Of a stretch of 64,000 nucleotides of DNA, positions 48,053-56,870 are shown in pieces. Under the pieces are notes generated by a model. That model was not told where the DNA came from, searched no databases, and saw only the letters and a program-made list of their open reading frames with translations. The position numbers were made by a program, and so were the translations under genes. The first letter of the stretch is position 1, and each line of letters begins with the position of its first letter. The DNA is from Mycobacterium sp. Root135 (GTDB taxonomy: Bacteria; Actinomycetota; Actinomycetes; Mycobacteriales; Mycobacteriaceae): contig NZ_LMEZ01000008.1 of NCBI RefSeq assembly GCF_001426545.1, positions 376,905 to 440,904 of the forward strand. The letters run 5' to 3'.

Positions 48053-48988
48053 TCATAAGCTGACGTTATCAATGGCGTCGTCGGCGACGGTGTCGCCGAA
48101 GCTCCAGTGCGCCTGCACGTGCCTGACCAGCGCATCTCCCTGCGGCGACAGCGACGACGGCTGCCACGCGAGGGCGGTGTAACTCGGCGGCCGATCGGTG
48201 ATGGGCACGTAGACGATGCCCGGTCGGTCGTAGAAGCGGGCGACCGACGACGACGTGAAGCTGATGCCGAGACCTCTGGCGATGCACGTCGTCTCCGCCT
48301 CGTAGGTGGCGGCGACCGCGGCGATGGTCGGCGGCCGGTTGCCCCGGACGTCCATCGCCAGCCAGTAGTCGCGCCAGGGGCCTGCGGTCAGCGGCGCGCA
48401 GACGATCGGGTCGTCGAGCAGCTCGGTGATCGACACCTCGGACCGCTCGGCGAGGCGGTGGTCGCGCGGCATGCACACCACCCACGACTCGGCGTCGAGC
48501 ATCAGCATCCGGTGCTCGGGCAGGTCGACCGGCGGGCGGATGATCGCGACCTCGGTGCTGCCGTCGGCCAGCCCGGCGGTCGGATCGGCGAAGTCGTACT
48601 CCATGGGCTCGACCGTCACCTCGGGGTAGGCGGCCTCGAAGTGGCGAACCACGCGGAACAGCAGATCGGCGCCCGTGCCGATGAGATACCCGAGGCGCAG
48701 CACGCCCTTTCGCGTGCCCGACAGCGTGACGAGGTTCTCGACCACCGCGTCGACGCCCGAGATCGCCTGCTGCACCTGCGGCAGCCAGGCCGCGCCGAGG
48801 TCGGTCAGCGCCACCTCGCGGGTGCTTCGGGTGAACAGCACCACGCCGAAGTGCTGTTCGAGCTGTTTGATCGCGGTCGACAGCGCGGGCTGGGTGATGA
48901 AGAGTCGCCCAGCCGCGCGCCGGTAGTTGAGCTCCTCGCCAAGCACCGCGAAGTAGCGCAACTGACGCAGGGTGATGTCGGCGCTCAC
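48053..48988 (-). CDS. LysR family regulator of the amine cassette
   Basis: A 311-residue LysR-type regulator. The N-terminal winged helix covers TLRQLRYFAVLGEELNYRRA and FITQPALSTAIKQLEQHFG (about residues 6-50); the effector domain contains VLRLGYLIGTGADLLFRV and MPRDHRLAER. It is the first gene of the minus-strand set leading to the permease and transaminase, and its own promoter region is inside or next to fadE6. Its effector is probably an amine or its carbonyl product, by context only. Confidence 0.88.
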   Translation of the reverse strand: MSADITLRQLRYFAVLGEELNYRRAAGRLFITQPALSTAIKQLEQHFGVVLFTRSTREVALTDLGAAWLPQVQQAISGVDAVVENLVTLSGTRKGVLRLGYLIGTGADLLFRVVRHFEAAYPEVTVEPMEYDFADPTAGLADGSTEVAIIRPPVDLPEHRMLMLDAESWVVCMPRDHRLAERSEVSITELLDDPIVCAPLTAGPWRDYWLAMDVRGNRPPTIAAVAATYEAETTCIARGLGISFTSSSVARFYDRPGIVYVPITDRPPSYTALAWQPSSLSPQGDALVRHVQAHWSFGDTVADDAIDNVSL

Positions 48989-49009
48989 CCTGACCAGGGT
49001 GTCACGGCA

Positions 49010-51187
49010 TTACGGATCGCGGGGCAGGCCGAGCAGACGCTCCGCGATGATGTTGAGCTGCACCTCCGAGGTGCCGCCGTAGATCGTCGTCGCGCGACCG
49101 GCCAGCAGGTACTCGGCCCACTTGCCGGACAGCTCGCCCTGATCGCCGATGGCGGCGTCGGTGCCGAACGACGAGACACCGAACTCGGCGTAGCCCTGGC
49201 CGGTTTTCATCGACAGCAGCTTCGAGATCGCGGCGGCGGGCATCGGGTCTCCGCCGGCCAGCGTCAGCAGCGTCGAGCGCATGTTGAGCAGCTTGGCGGC
49301 GTGGCCCTCGGCGATCAGGCGGCCCGCTTCGTTCTGCTCGATCTGGTCGAACTGACCGTCGCGCAGGAACTCGACGAACTGTTCCAGACTTGCCAGGAAG
49401 GGCGGCTCGCTGCTGCCGATCGACACGCGCTCGTTGGTCAGCGTGTTGCGGCTGACCTCCCAGCCGCGGTCCACCTCACCGAGGACCAGCTCGTCGGGGA
49501 CGAACACGTCGTCGATGAAGACGGTGTTGAACATCGCGTTGCCGGTGAGCTCGCGCAAGGGCTTGATCTCGACGCCCTCGCTGGCCATGTCGAGCAGGAA
49601 GTACGTGATGCCACCATGTTTCGGGGCGCTCGGGTTCGTCCTGGCCAACAGCGCGCCCCACTGGGAGTACTGCGCGCCGGTGGTCCAGATCTTCTGACCG
49701 GTGATGCGCCAGCCGCCGTCGACCTTGGTGGCCTTGGTGGTCAGGCTCGCGAGGTCGGAGCCCGCGCCAGGCTCGGAGAACAGCTGACACCAGATCATCT
49801 CGCCGCGGAAGGTCGGCGGCAGGAAGCGCTGCTGCTGGGTGTCGGTGCCGTACGCGACGATCGACGGGATGATCCAGGCGGCGATGCCCATCGGCGGCCG
49901 CTTCACGCGACCGGTGGAGAACTCCTGGGCGATGATGATCTGCTCGATCGGTTGGGCGGCTCGACCCCACGGCGTCGGAAGGTGGGGTGACACCCAGCCG
50001 CCCTCGGCGATCGCGGTGACGCGTTCTTCGCTCGGAAGTGCCTTCAGCGCAGCGACTTCCGCTCGGATCTCCTCGCGGAGCTTCTCGGTGTCGGAGTCGA
50101 GGTCGATGTTGATCGGGCGCATCCCGGTGCTGGTGGCGACGTCGACCACTTGCTGTGGGTAGTCGGCGGCCCTGCCGAAGCACGCGGCGAGCACGATCGC
50201 GCGCCGGTAGTAGACGTTGGTGTCGTGCTCCCAGGTGAAGCCGATGCCGCCGTGCACCTGGATGCAGTCCTGCGCGGTGTGCTGGGCGGCGACGGGGGCG
50301 AGGGTGGCGGCGACGGCGGCGGCGAACTCGTAGTTGCTCTCGCCGTCCTCGTCGATGGCGCGTGCCGCATCCCAGACTGCGGCGGTCGCCCGCTCGGTCT
50401 CGGCAATCATGTTGGCGCACTTGTGCTTGATCGCCTGGAACTGGCCAATCGGGCGGCCGAACTGCTCACGGATCTTGGCGTACTCCGACGCGGTGTCGGT
50501 GGCCCACCGCGCGACACCGATGCACTCGGCCGACAGCAGCGTCGACATCAGGGCGCGGGCGCGGGTGCGGCTGAGGTTGGTCAGCACGCGGTCGTCGGCG
50601 ACCTCGACGGCGTTGGCACGCACGTGGGCCAAGGGCCGCAGCGGGTCGACGCTCTTGACGGGTTCGATCTCGACTTGGTCGGCGTCGAGGACGATCCACT
50701 CCTCGCGGCTCTCGATCGACACGGGCAGCACCAGGAGCGACGCCTGCGCGGCGGCGGGTACGGCGCGGACCTCGCCGCGGATGACGAGGCCGCCACCCTG
50801 ACGGGTCGCGGTGAGCCCGGAGTCGATGGCGTAGGCGGCGATGGTCTCACCGGACGCGAGCCCCTCGAGGAGCTTGTCGGCGGGGTCGTTGGCGGCGATC
50901 AACGCACTCGCGATGGCCGACGGGACGAAGGGGCCGGGAACCGCGCCGTAGCCGAATTCGGCGAGCACGATGGCGAGTTCGAGGATGCCGAAGCCCTGAC
51001 CGCCGACGTCCTCGGAGAGGTGCAGTCCCTGCAGGCCTTGCTCGGCGGCGGCCTTCCAGTAGGGCGGCGGGTTGGAGATCGGCGTCTCGAGTGCCGCGTG
51101 CAGCACGTCCGACGGTGCCACCCGCTTCACCAGATCGCGGACGGAATCGGCGAGGTCGTTGTGCTCGGAAAGGATCGCGATCGGCAT
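49010..51187 (-). CDS. fadE6: Acyl-CoA dehydrogenase, tandem two-domain (FadE6-like)
   Basis: A 725-residue flavoprotein made of two acyl-CoA dehydrogenase-like halves, residues about 1-365 and 370-725. The C-terminal half has the full set: MIWCQLFSEPGAGSDLASL, WRITGQKIWTTGAQYSQWG and YGGTSEVQLNIIAERLLGLP. The N-terminal half has EDVGGQGFGILELAIVLAEF and QVHGGIGFTWEHDTNVYYRR. Such tandem enzymes oxidise steroid side chains or fatty acyl-CoAs. Length and synteny match Rv0271c. GGAG precedes the ATG. It follows the hydroxyacid dehydrogenase gene by 49 nt in the same direction. Confidence 0.9.
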   Translation of the reverse strand: MPIAILSEHNDLADSVRDLVKRVAPSDVLHAALETPISNPPPYWKAAAEQGLQGLHLSEDVGGQGFGILELAIVLAEFGYGAVPGPFVPSAIASALIAANDPADKLLEGLASGETIAAYAIDSGLTATRQGGGLVIRGEVRAVPAAAQASLLVLPVSIESREEWIVLDADQVEIEPVKSVDPLRPLAHVRANAVEVADDRVLTNLSRTRARALMSTLLSAECIGVARWATDTASEYAKIREQFGRPIGQFQAIKHKCANMIAETERATAAVWDAARAIDEDGESNYEFAAAVAATLAPVAAQHTAQDCIQVHGGIGFTWEHDTNVYYRRAIVLAACFGRAADYPQQVVDVATSTGMRPINIDLDSDTEKLREEIRAEVAALKALPSEERVTAIAEGGWVSPHLPTPWGRAAQPIEQIIIAQEFSTGRVKRPPMGIAAWIIPSIVAYGTDTQQQRFLPPTFRGEMIWCQLFSEPGAGSDLASLTTKATKVDGGWRITGQKIWTTGAQYSQWGALLARTNPSAPKHGGITYFLLDMASEGVEIKPLRELTGNAMFNTVFIDDVFVPDELVLGEVDRGWEVSRNTLTNERVSIGSSEPPFLASLEQFVEFLRDGQFDQIEQNEAGRLIAEGHAAKLLNMRSTLLTLAGGDPMPAAAISKLLSMKTGQGYAEFGVSSFGTDAAIGDQGELSGKWAEYLLAGRATTIYGGTSEVQLNIIAERLLGLPRDP

Positions 51188-51236
51188 GCGGTACTCCTAG
51201 ATCAACCGGTGGGTTGGGTTCGAGCGTACCTGGGAG

Positions 51237-52199
51237 TCAACCCCTCGCGACAGCCACCTCGTTTACCAGGTTCACCAACTGCTCGCCGTCGCGCAGACGT
51301 CGGCAGTTGTCCACGCCAACGGCCAGGTACCGCCGCATGGTGTCTGCCGTGTACCAGGTGACGTGCGGGGTGACGACGACGTTGTCGAGCGTCAGCAGGG
51401 GATTGTCGGCGGGCACGGGTTCGACGGCGAACACGTCCAGACCAGCAGCGGCGAGCCGACCTTCCCGGAGCGCGTCGGCCAGTGCCTGCTCGTCGACGAT
51501 CGCGCCGCGCGAGGTGTTGACGAGCACCGCGTCTCCCTTCATCAGCGCCAGGTTCTCGGCGTTGAGCAGGGCCGACGTCTTCTCCGTGAGTGGCAGGTGC
51601 AGCGACACGACGTCGCTCTCGGCGAGCAGTGTCTCCAGGGGCCGCCACCCGGGCGTGCCGTCGTCACGGGTGCTGGTGTGAAGCACCTGGGCTCCCATCG
51701 CGGTCACGATCGTCTCGACCCGCTTGGCGACGTTCCCGTAACCAACCAGCCCCACCGTGCAACTGCCGACGTCGCGGACGGTCTCGCCGAGTGCCGGGTC
51801 GGACGGCCAGCCGCGCCCCTGGCGGGTGGCGGCGTCCAGGGTGACGAGGCGGCGCAGCGCCGCGAGCATCAGCAACACCGTGCCCTCGGCCACCGACGGG
51901 GCGTTGGCGCCAGGCATGTTCGCCACGCCGATGCCCAGTCGCGTCGCGGAGTCGACGTCGATCGTGTTGACCCCCGCACCCAGCTTGTGTACCAGTCGGC
52001 ACCGTCTCGCGAGTTCGAGGTCGTCACCGGACAGCGGGCGCAGCACGTGCCAGATCACCTCGGCTTCCGGCAGTTCGCGGTAGAAGGTCTCGTCGTCGTC
52101 TTCGGCGCAATACCGGACGTTGAGCCAATCTGCCTCGGGCGCAAGCAATTCGCGAACCTTGTCGCCCGGGGTGAAGTGGGCGAGCACTCTTACTTCCAC
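51237..52199 (-). CDS. D-isomer-specific 2-hydroxyacid dehydrogenase
   Basis: A 320-residue NAD-dependent 2-hydroxyacid dehydrogenase. The nucleotide fold is TVGLVGYGNVAKRVETIVTA near residue 145, followed by RGAIVDEQALADALREGR and the catalytic His in VVVTPHVTWYTADTM; the catalytic Arg is in NTSRGAIV. The GTG at 52199 overlaps the end of the hydrolase gene by 10 nt, so translation is probably coupled. It reduces a 2-oxoacid or oxidises a 2-hydroxyacid in the cytosol; the substrate is unknown. A slightly later GTG is an alternative start. Confidence 0.85.
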   Translation of the reverse strand: MEVRVLAHFTPGDKVRELLAPEADWLNVRYCAEDDDETFYRELPEAEVIWHVLRPLSGDDLELARRCRLVHKLGAGVNTIDVDSATRLGIGVANMPGANAPSVAEGTVLLMLAALRRLVTLDAATRQGRGWPSDPALGETVRDVGSCTVGLVGYGNVAKRVETIVTAMGAQVLHTSTRDDGTPGWRPLETLLAESDVVSLHLPLTEKTSALLNAENLALMKGDAVLVNTSRGAIVDEQALADALREGRLAAAGLDVFAVEPVPADNPLLTLDNVVVTPHVTWYTADTMRRYLAVGVDNCRRLRDGEQLVNLVNEVAVARG

Positions 52200-53308
52200 C
52201 GCTTTGAAATCCACTTCGCGATCGTATCGGCCTGCTCGCTGCGCGCGCCGGGAGTGGTGAAGTAGTGGTCGGTGTCGATCGACAGCAGGGTCTTGTCGGT
52301 GCTCGCCAATGCACCGTAAATTCGGCGGGCGTCCGACGGGTACACGCCGGTGTCCTGCTCGGCGTTGATGACCAGCGCGGGACAAGTTATGCGGGCCAGG
52401 TGCGGCTCCGCACCGGTCTGCGCGGTCCGCAGGCTCCACATGCCGAGCCAACTCCGCAGCGTGCAGGCCGCCGCGATGCCACGGGCCGACCTGTTGGCCT
52501 TTGCCGGCACTCCGGCGTAGCAGGTGTTCGGTGGTCGCCTGGTGGGTTCCAGTGCCGGGTCGACCATCCGCGGATCCGCCCAGGTGCGCATCACGGTGAA
52601 GGGGCGATCCGAAAAGCCAGCTGCTCGAACGCGTTTCATCTCGTCGTCGACCCAGTCGGTGATCGCGTGGTTGCGGGCGGTCTGGGCGTCCCGGTACCGG
52701 GTGACGAAGTCGGCTGAGAACGGCGGACCGTTGCGACGGTCGAAGATGTCCATGCCGGCGTCGGTGGCGACGGGGTCGTTCTCGTCGACCACGGAGGCGT
52801 CCATCCATGCCGTCAGCACCTCGGGCCTGCCGGGGTGCGCTGCGCTGGCGACATAGCCGTCGGCCGGGGGCAGCTCGCCGATTCCGACGGCCGGTCGCAT
52901 GCCCTCCATGGGTGTGACGTGGGGGTCGACGGCCTGCGCCTGGTAGGCCGCCATCAGTGACCCACCGCCTGAATTGCCAAGCAGCACGATGGTTTCCAGG
53001 TGCTGTACCTCGCGCAGCCAACGGATGCCGACTCCGACGTCGACGAGCGCGTGGTCGAGCAGGAAGCTGGTTTCGTTTCCGCGGAAGCGGGTGTTCCAGC
53101 CCAGGAAGCCGACGCCCCTAGTCGCCATGTAGTCGGCGAGATAGTGCTCCGAGAAGTCGATTTGGTAGTGGGCGGCGATCATCCCGACCTTCGGCTTGCG
53201 GCCGACGCCCCGGTAGTAGACGCCCTGGCACGGATGTCCGCCCGAACCGGCCCGGCGTGCGGTGGGGGAGTCCGACGCCACGAACTCGCGCAGTACCCCG
53301 GGGGTCAT
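52190..53308 (-). CDS. Alpha/beta-hydrolase fold protein (Rv0272c-like)
   Basis: A 372-residue alpha/beta hydrolase. The nucleophile elbow is LLGNSGGGSLMAAYQAQ (Ser near residue 115), preceded by the strand and turn YMATRGVGFLGWNTRFRGN; the catalytic Asp is likely in VINAEQDTGVYPSDARR and His in DTDHYFTTPG. No signal peptide is visible, so it should be cytosolic and may release an acid from an ester or thioester. The gene follows a TetR gene by 84 nt, with AGAGAGG before the ATG, and overlaps the dehydrogenase start. By position it corresponds to Rv0272c. Confidence 0.8.
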   Translation of the reverse strand: MTPGVLREFVASDSPTARRAGSGGHPCQGVYYRGVGRKPKVGMIAAHYQIDFSEHYLADYMATRGVGFLGWNTRFRGNETSFLLDHALVDVGVGIRWLREVQHLETIVLLGNSGGGSLMAAYQAQAVDPHVTPMEGMRPAVGIGELPPADGYVASAAHPGRPEVLTAWMDASVVDENDPVATDAGMDIFDRRNGPPFSADFVTRYRDAQTARNHAITDWVDDEMKRVRAAGFSDRPFTVMRTWADPRMVDPALEPTRRPPNTCYAGVPAKANRSARGIAAACTLRSWLGMWSLRTAQTGAEPHLARITCPALVINAEQDTGVYPSDARRIYGALASTDKTLLSIDTDHYFTTPGARSEQADTIAKWISKRWK

Positions 53309-53392
53309 TGGCGACCTCTCTGCCGATCTGCGGATCGCAGCTGAATTCGATGTTAGATACCGAATGGCGCTTTGACCAGGAGCTACTTGTCC

Positions 53393-54055
53393 TTACATCG
53401 GAAACATCTGTTGGGCAGCAGGATTCGGGACAGCCGACGCGTGACGGTCCCGAGGGCCGGCCAGCGCGTCGAGCATTCGCGTCAGATGAGCGATCAGCTG
53501 CGACTCGCTGAGCGTCACGTCGCCTGAGACCCACGCGCTGATCGTCTGCGCGACACCGCCGACGATGAAGTGCGCGGCGGACTTCATCCATTCGTCGTCC
53601 GGCAGCGCGTAGGCGTTGGTTGCATGCTCGCCGGAGAGGACGGCGAAGACGCCACCGGCCTCGGCCCTCTTGCGGGCCAGCACCGCGTTGGTCAGTCGGG
53701 GGTTGAACAGGAGCCGTCCGACGCGGGCGTCCTCGGCCACCGCCCTGACCAGGTTGGCGATGCCCGACCGGTTCTGCTCCTCAGGTGGTGCGGCGGCGAC
53801 GGCGGCCTGGGTGGTGGCTGCGATGTCGGCGACCACGCGGTCGAAGACCGCCGCCACCAGCGCGTCCTTGTCGGTGAAGCTCTCGTAGAAGTACCGGGCG
53901 GTGATCCCCGCCTCGGCGCAGACGGCGCGGACGGTGAGGTCCGGAGGGTCGTCGCAGCCGCCGAGGAGTTCCAGGCCCGCGTCGAGCAGGCGGCCCTTGC
54001 GCTCGGCGATCCGGTCACGGGCCTGCACGCCGCCGTAGGGCCGGATCTTCGCCAT
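53393..54055 (-). CDS. TetR family regulator
   Basis: A 220-residue TetR-type repressor. The helix-turn-helix is RKGRLLDAGLELLGG followed by LTVRAVCAEAGITARYFYESF (about residues 18-60). The C-terminal domain is helical with no recognised ligand. It lies between the divergent MpaB-like gene and the hydrolase gene that follows on the same strand, so it may control both directions. A 24-bp imperfect palindrome over the divergent promoter (54093-54116) is the likely operator. Resembles Rv0273c or Rv0275c by position. Confidence 0.85.
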   Translation of the reverse strand: MAKIRPYGGVQARDRIAERKGRLLDAGLELLGGCDDPPDLTVRAVCAEAGITARYFYESFTDKDALVAAVFDRVVADIAATTQAAVAAAPPEEQNRSGIANLVRAVAEDARVGRLLFNPRLTNAVLARKRAEAGGVFAVLSGEHATNAYALPDDEWMKSAAHFIVGGVAQTISAWVSGDVTLSESQLIAHLTRMLDALAGPRDRHASAVPNPAAQQMFPM

Positions 54056-54065
54056 GGTCCCGATC

Positions 54066-54094
54066 TTGACACCTGTGGGGTCCGGGGGCAATAT
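54066..54094 (+). promoter_or_regulatory. Candidate promoter of the MpaB-like gene
   Basis: TTGACA at 54066-54071, a 17-nt spacer and CAATAT at 54089-54094. The -35 is perfect, the -10 only partial. The operator at 54093-54116 overlaps it, as expected for repression. Confidence 0.35.
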
Positions 54095-54116
54095 CTGGAA
54101 ACGAACGTTGTCAGAT
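54093..54116. promoter_or_regulatory. Imperfect 24-bp palindrome, likely TetR operator
   Basis: ATCTG at 54093-54097 and CAGAT at 54112-54116 are the outer arms; inside, ACG and CGT also pair, so 9 of 12 positions are symmetric. It covers the predicted transcription start of the MpaB-like gene and lies 38 nt before the divergent TetR start. Confidence 0.45.
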
Positions 54117-54137
54117 GTGCGACGAGGGGTTGAGTCA

Positions 54138-55037
54138 ATGGCGGTCGGCAACAGTCACGTCGAACGTTCCATCAGTGCGCCCGCCGCACCGTCGACGCGG
54201 CGCGGACGGCTCGCGCGGCGTGGGCCGACCATCGACGAGGGCTTGCTCGGGGTGGGCCTGCTGCTCGGGCCTGCGAACGTGATCATGCAATTGGCAAGGC
54301 CGGGCGTCGGCTATGGCGTGCTGGAGAGCCGGGTCGAGAGCGGCCGGGTCGACCTGCACCCGATCAAGCGCGCCCGCACCACGTTCACCTACTTGGCCGT
54401 CGCCGGCCGCGGCAGCGACGAGCAGAAGGCCGCCTTTCGACGGGCCGTGAACAAGGCGCACGCGCAGGTCTACTCCACCGACGAAAGCCCGGTGCAGTAC
54501 AACGCGTTCGACAAGGATCTGCAGATGTGGGTCGCCGCCTGTCTGTACAAGGGTGCCGTCGACTCCTACCGCACCTTCGTCGGTGAGATGGACGACGAGA
54601 CCGCCGATCGGCACTACGCCGAAGGCAGTTCGCTGGGCACCACGCTGCAGGTGCCGCAGGAGATGTGGCCCGCCGACCGCGCCGCCTTCGACGAGTACTG
54701 GCAGGAACAGCTCGCGAAGGTGCACGTCGACGCCACCGTCCGCGAGTACCTGTATCCGATCGCCGCAAGCCGGATCCGCGGGGTGAGTTTGCCGGGTCCG
54801 CTGCAGCGCCGCAACGAGGCCTTGGCCTTGTTGATCACGACCGGCTTTCTCCCGCAACGCTTTCGCGACGAGATGCGGCTGCCGTGGGATGCTCGCCGCC
54901 AGCGTCGGTTCGACCGGCTGATGGCGCTGCTGCGCGTCGCCACGCGCCTGTCGCCCCGCGTGGTCCGGCAGTTTCCGTTCAACGTGTTGCTGATGGACGT
55001 CGACCGGCGAATCAGGACCGGGCGCCCACTGATCTAG
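54138..55037 (+). CDS. MpaB-family oxygenase-like protein (DUF2236)
   Basis: A 299-residue protein of the MpaB/DUF2236 group (ER-bound oxygenase mpaB-like), which includes heme-containing oxygenases such as latex-clearing protein relatives. The recognisable parts are LLLGPANVIMQLARPGVGYG near the start, TFTYLAVAGRGSDEQKAAF, and the block around MWVAACLYKGAVDSYRTF. The C-terminal part (LRVATRLSPRVVRQFPFN) is helical. Its chemistry in bacteria is mostly unknown. GAGGGG lies before the ATG. It is divergent from a TetR gene with an overlapping operator. It matches Rv0276 by position. Confidence 0.8.
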   Translation: MAVGNSHVERSISAPAAPSTRRGRLARRGPTIDEGLLGVGLLLGPANVIMQLARPGVGYGVLESRVESGRVDLHPIKRARTTFTYLAVAGRGSDEQKAAFRRAVNKAHAQVYSTDESPVQYNAFDKDLQMWVAACLYKGAVDSYRTFVGEMDDETADRHYAEGSSLGTTLQVPQEMWPADRAAFDEYWQEQLAKVHVDATVREYLYPIAASRIRGVSLPGPLQRRNEALALLITTGFLPQRFRDEMRLPWDARRQRRFDRLMALLRVATRLSPRVVRQFPFNVLLMDVDRRIRTGRPLI

Positions 55038-55064
55038 CCAGACTTCGGGCGTATCGTCTGCTGG

Positions 55065-55967
55065 ATGCGACCCGGTGACGGCGAAAGAGACTCGTGGGAC
55101 ATCACCACCAGCGTCGGCTCGACGGCTCTGTTCGTCGCTGCGGCAAGGGCATTGGAGGCCAAGCGTCCCGAGCCGCTGGTGCTTGACCCCTACGCCGAGG
55201 TCTTCTGCCGGGCGGCAGGCGGCGAGTGGTCGGACATGATGGACGGCACGGTGTCGGGTAGCCACGGCAGCCAGCTGCTCGAGGGCGACTTCGGTGGGCA
55301 CTTCGTGTCCTTTCAGGCCGCGCGGACCAAGTACTTCGCCGACGCCGCCGCAGCGGGGGTACGGCAGGTCGTCGTCCTCGCGGCGGGTCTCGACTCGCGG
55401 GCCTACCGGTTGCCATGGCCGGACGGCACGGTGATCTTCGAGCTCGACCAGCCCAAGGTGTTGGCGTTCAAAAGCGGCGTCGTCGCCCAACTCGGCGACT
55501 CGCCGCGCGCCGACCGACGCGAGGTCGCCGTCGACCTGCGCGACGACTGGCCGCAGGCACTCGTCGACGCCGGATTCGATCCATCGGTGCCCACCGCGTG
55601 GATCGCCGAGGGTCTGTTGATCTACCTTCCCGCGGCGGCGCAGGACCAGTTGTTCGCCGGGATCGACGGCCTGTCGGCGCCCGGCAGCAGGGTGGCCGTC
55701 GAGGAGGGCAGGCCCATGCCCCAGCACGTGTTCGAGGCCAGGCAACAGGAGGAACGCAACGCCGGCCAGGACGGCACCTTCTTCACGCTGATCTACAACG
55801 AGCAGATCGCGCCAGCCGACGAGTGGTTCGGCGGCCGGGGGTGGCACGCCACGCCGACGCCGCTGGCCAGGTACCTGACCTCCGTCGGTCGGCCCATCCC
55901 GGCCGACGACCCTGACGCCGGCCCGATGGCGGAGGCGAACAGCTTGGTCAGCGCCGTCAAGGGCTGA
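55065..55967 (+). CDS. SAM-dependent methyltransferase (TIGR00027 family)
   Basis: A 300-residue methyltransferase of the large mycobacterial TIGR00027 family. The SAM-binding region is VVVLAAGLDSRAYRLPW near residue 105, followed by FELDQPKVLAFKSGVVAQLG. The start RDSWDITTSVGSTALFVAAAR and the motif WIAEGLLIYLPAAAQDQLF are typical. The methylated substrate is unknown for the family. It follows the MpaB-like gene by 28 nt and ends 6 nt before the convergent amidohydrolase stop. Position is comparable to Rv0281, the gene next to ESX-3 in M. tuberculosis, but the family is highly paralogous. Confidence 0.88.
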   Translation: MRPGDGERDSWDITTSVGSTALFVAAARALEAKRPEPLVLDPYAEVFCRAAGGEWSDMMDGTVSGSHGSQLLEGDFGGHFVSFQAARTKYFADAAAAGVRQVVVLAAGLDSRAYRLPWPDGTVIFELDQPKVLAFKSGVVAQLGDSPRADRREVAVDLRDDWPQALVDAGFDPSVPTAWIAEGLLIYLPAAAQDQLFAGIDGLSAPGSRVAVEEGRPMPQHVFEARQQEERNAGQDGTFFTLIYNEQIAPADEWFGGRGWHATPTPLARYLTSVGRPIPADDPDAGPMAEANSLVSAVKG

Positions 55968-55973
55968 GCACCG

Positions 55974-56864
55974 TCACGCCGCGGTGGTGTCCAGCCCGAA
56001 GAGGCGGGCTGCGTTGTCGTGGAACACGCCGCGCAACCAGTCGTCGTCCACGCCGTTCACCTCGGTCAGCACGCGCATGGCCTCGAGATATCCGTACGGG
56101 ATGTTCGGAAAGTCGCTGCCGAACAGGATGCGGTCACCGAGAGCCAGCAGCCGTGGTCCGTCGGCCGGCGGGAACGGGTGTGATTCCTCGACGAACGGGG
56201 TGAACGCCATCGTCGTATCCAACCTGACCTCGGGATACGCCTCGGCGAGATCCAAGAACTCGCCGTACTCCGGCATGCCCATGTGAGCCACCACGAGCCG
56301 CAGCCCAGGGTGGCGCGCCAACACCGCCCGCACCGGGTCGGGTCCGGTGTGGGTGCCCGGCTGCGGACCGGATCCGCAATGGATGACGACGGGGATCCGC
56401 GCGTCCGCGACGACGCCCCACACCGCGTCGAGCAGCGGGTCGGTGGGGTCGTAGTCGCCGACCTGGACGTGGGCCTTGAACACCCGGGTGCCGCCGTCGA
56501 TCGCGGCGGTGACGTAGTCGACTGCCCCCGGTTCCGGGTAGAACGTCGCGGTGGCAAGGCAATCCGGCGTCTCCGACGCGAACTGGGCGGCCCACTGATT
56601 CAGCCAGGCGGCCATCCCGGGCTTGTGCGGATAGATCAGCGAGGTGAAGGCGCGGACACCGAAGCTGCGCAGCGTCTCGAGGCGGTCGGCCTCGTCGGTG
56701 CGGTAGGTGATGGGCCACGTCCGGCCGACGAGCGGCCCGGCGGCGTCGAAGTACTGCCACACCTTGTCCATCACGCGTTTTGGCATGAAGTGGGTGTGGA
56801 CGTCGACGATCCCCGGTATCCCGAGCGGTTCCCAGATCGCACGTACTGCGGCTGATTCGTCCAT
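55974..56864 (-). CDS. Amidohydrolase family protein (decarboxylase-like TIM barrel)
   Basis: A 296-residue member of the amidohydrolase 2 (ACMSD-like) family, a metal-dependent TIM-barrel enzyme. The metal-binding HxH is in VDVHTHFMPKRVMDKV near residue 20, another His in VVIHCGSGPQPG near 140, and the late Asp in ILFGSDFPNIPYGYL. Substrates in this family include decarboxylated or hydrolysed carboxylic acids; none is indicated. The ATG at 56864 is preferred over an upstream in-frame Met because the extra residues look like shadow. It diverges from tam with 18 nt between starts. Confidence 0.85.
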   Translation of the reverse strand: MDESAAVRAIWEPLGIPGIVDVHTHFMPKRVMDKVWQYFDAAGPLVGRTWPITYRTDEADRLETLRSFGVRAFTSLIYPHKPGMAAWLNQWAAQFASETPDCLATATFYPEPGAVDYVTAAIDGGTRVFKAHVQVGDYDPTDPLLDAVWGVVADARIPVVIHCGSGPQPGTHTGPDPVRAVLARHPGLRLVVAHMGMPEYGEFLDLAEAYPEVRLDTTMAFTPFVEESHPFPPADGPRLLALGDRILFGSDFPNIPYGYLEAMRVLTEVNGVDDDWLRGVFHDNAARLFGLDTTAA

Positions 56865-56870
56865 CGTCCA

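Noticed and set aside
48107..49990. A 627-codon plus-strand open frame
   Set aside because: It spans the antisense of the LysR and fadE6 genes, crossing the boundary between two well-supported genes, and has no recognisable motif.
54135..55847. A 570-codon minus-strand open frame
   Set aside because: Antisense to both the MpaB-like gene and the methyltransferase; typical third-position GC artefact.
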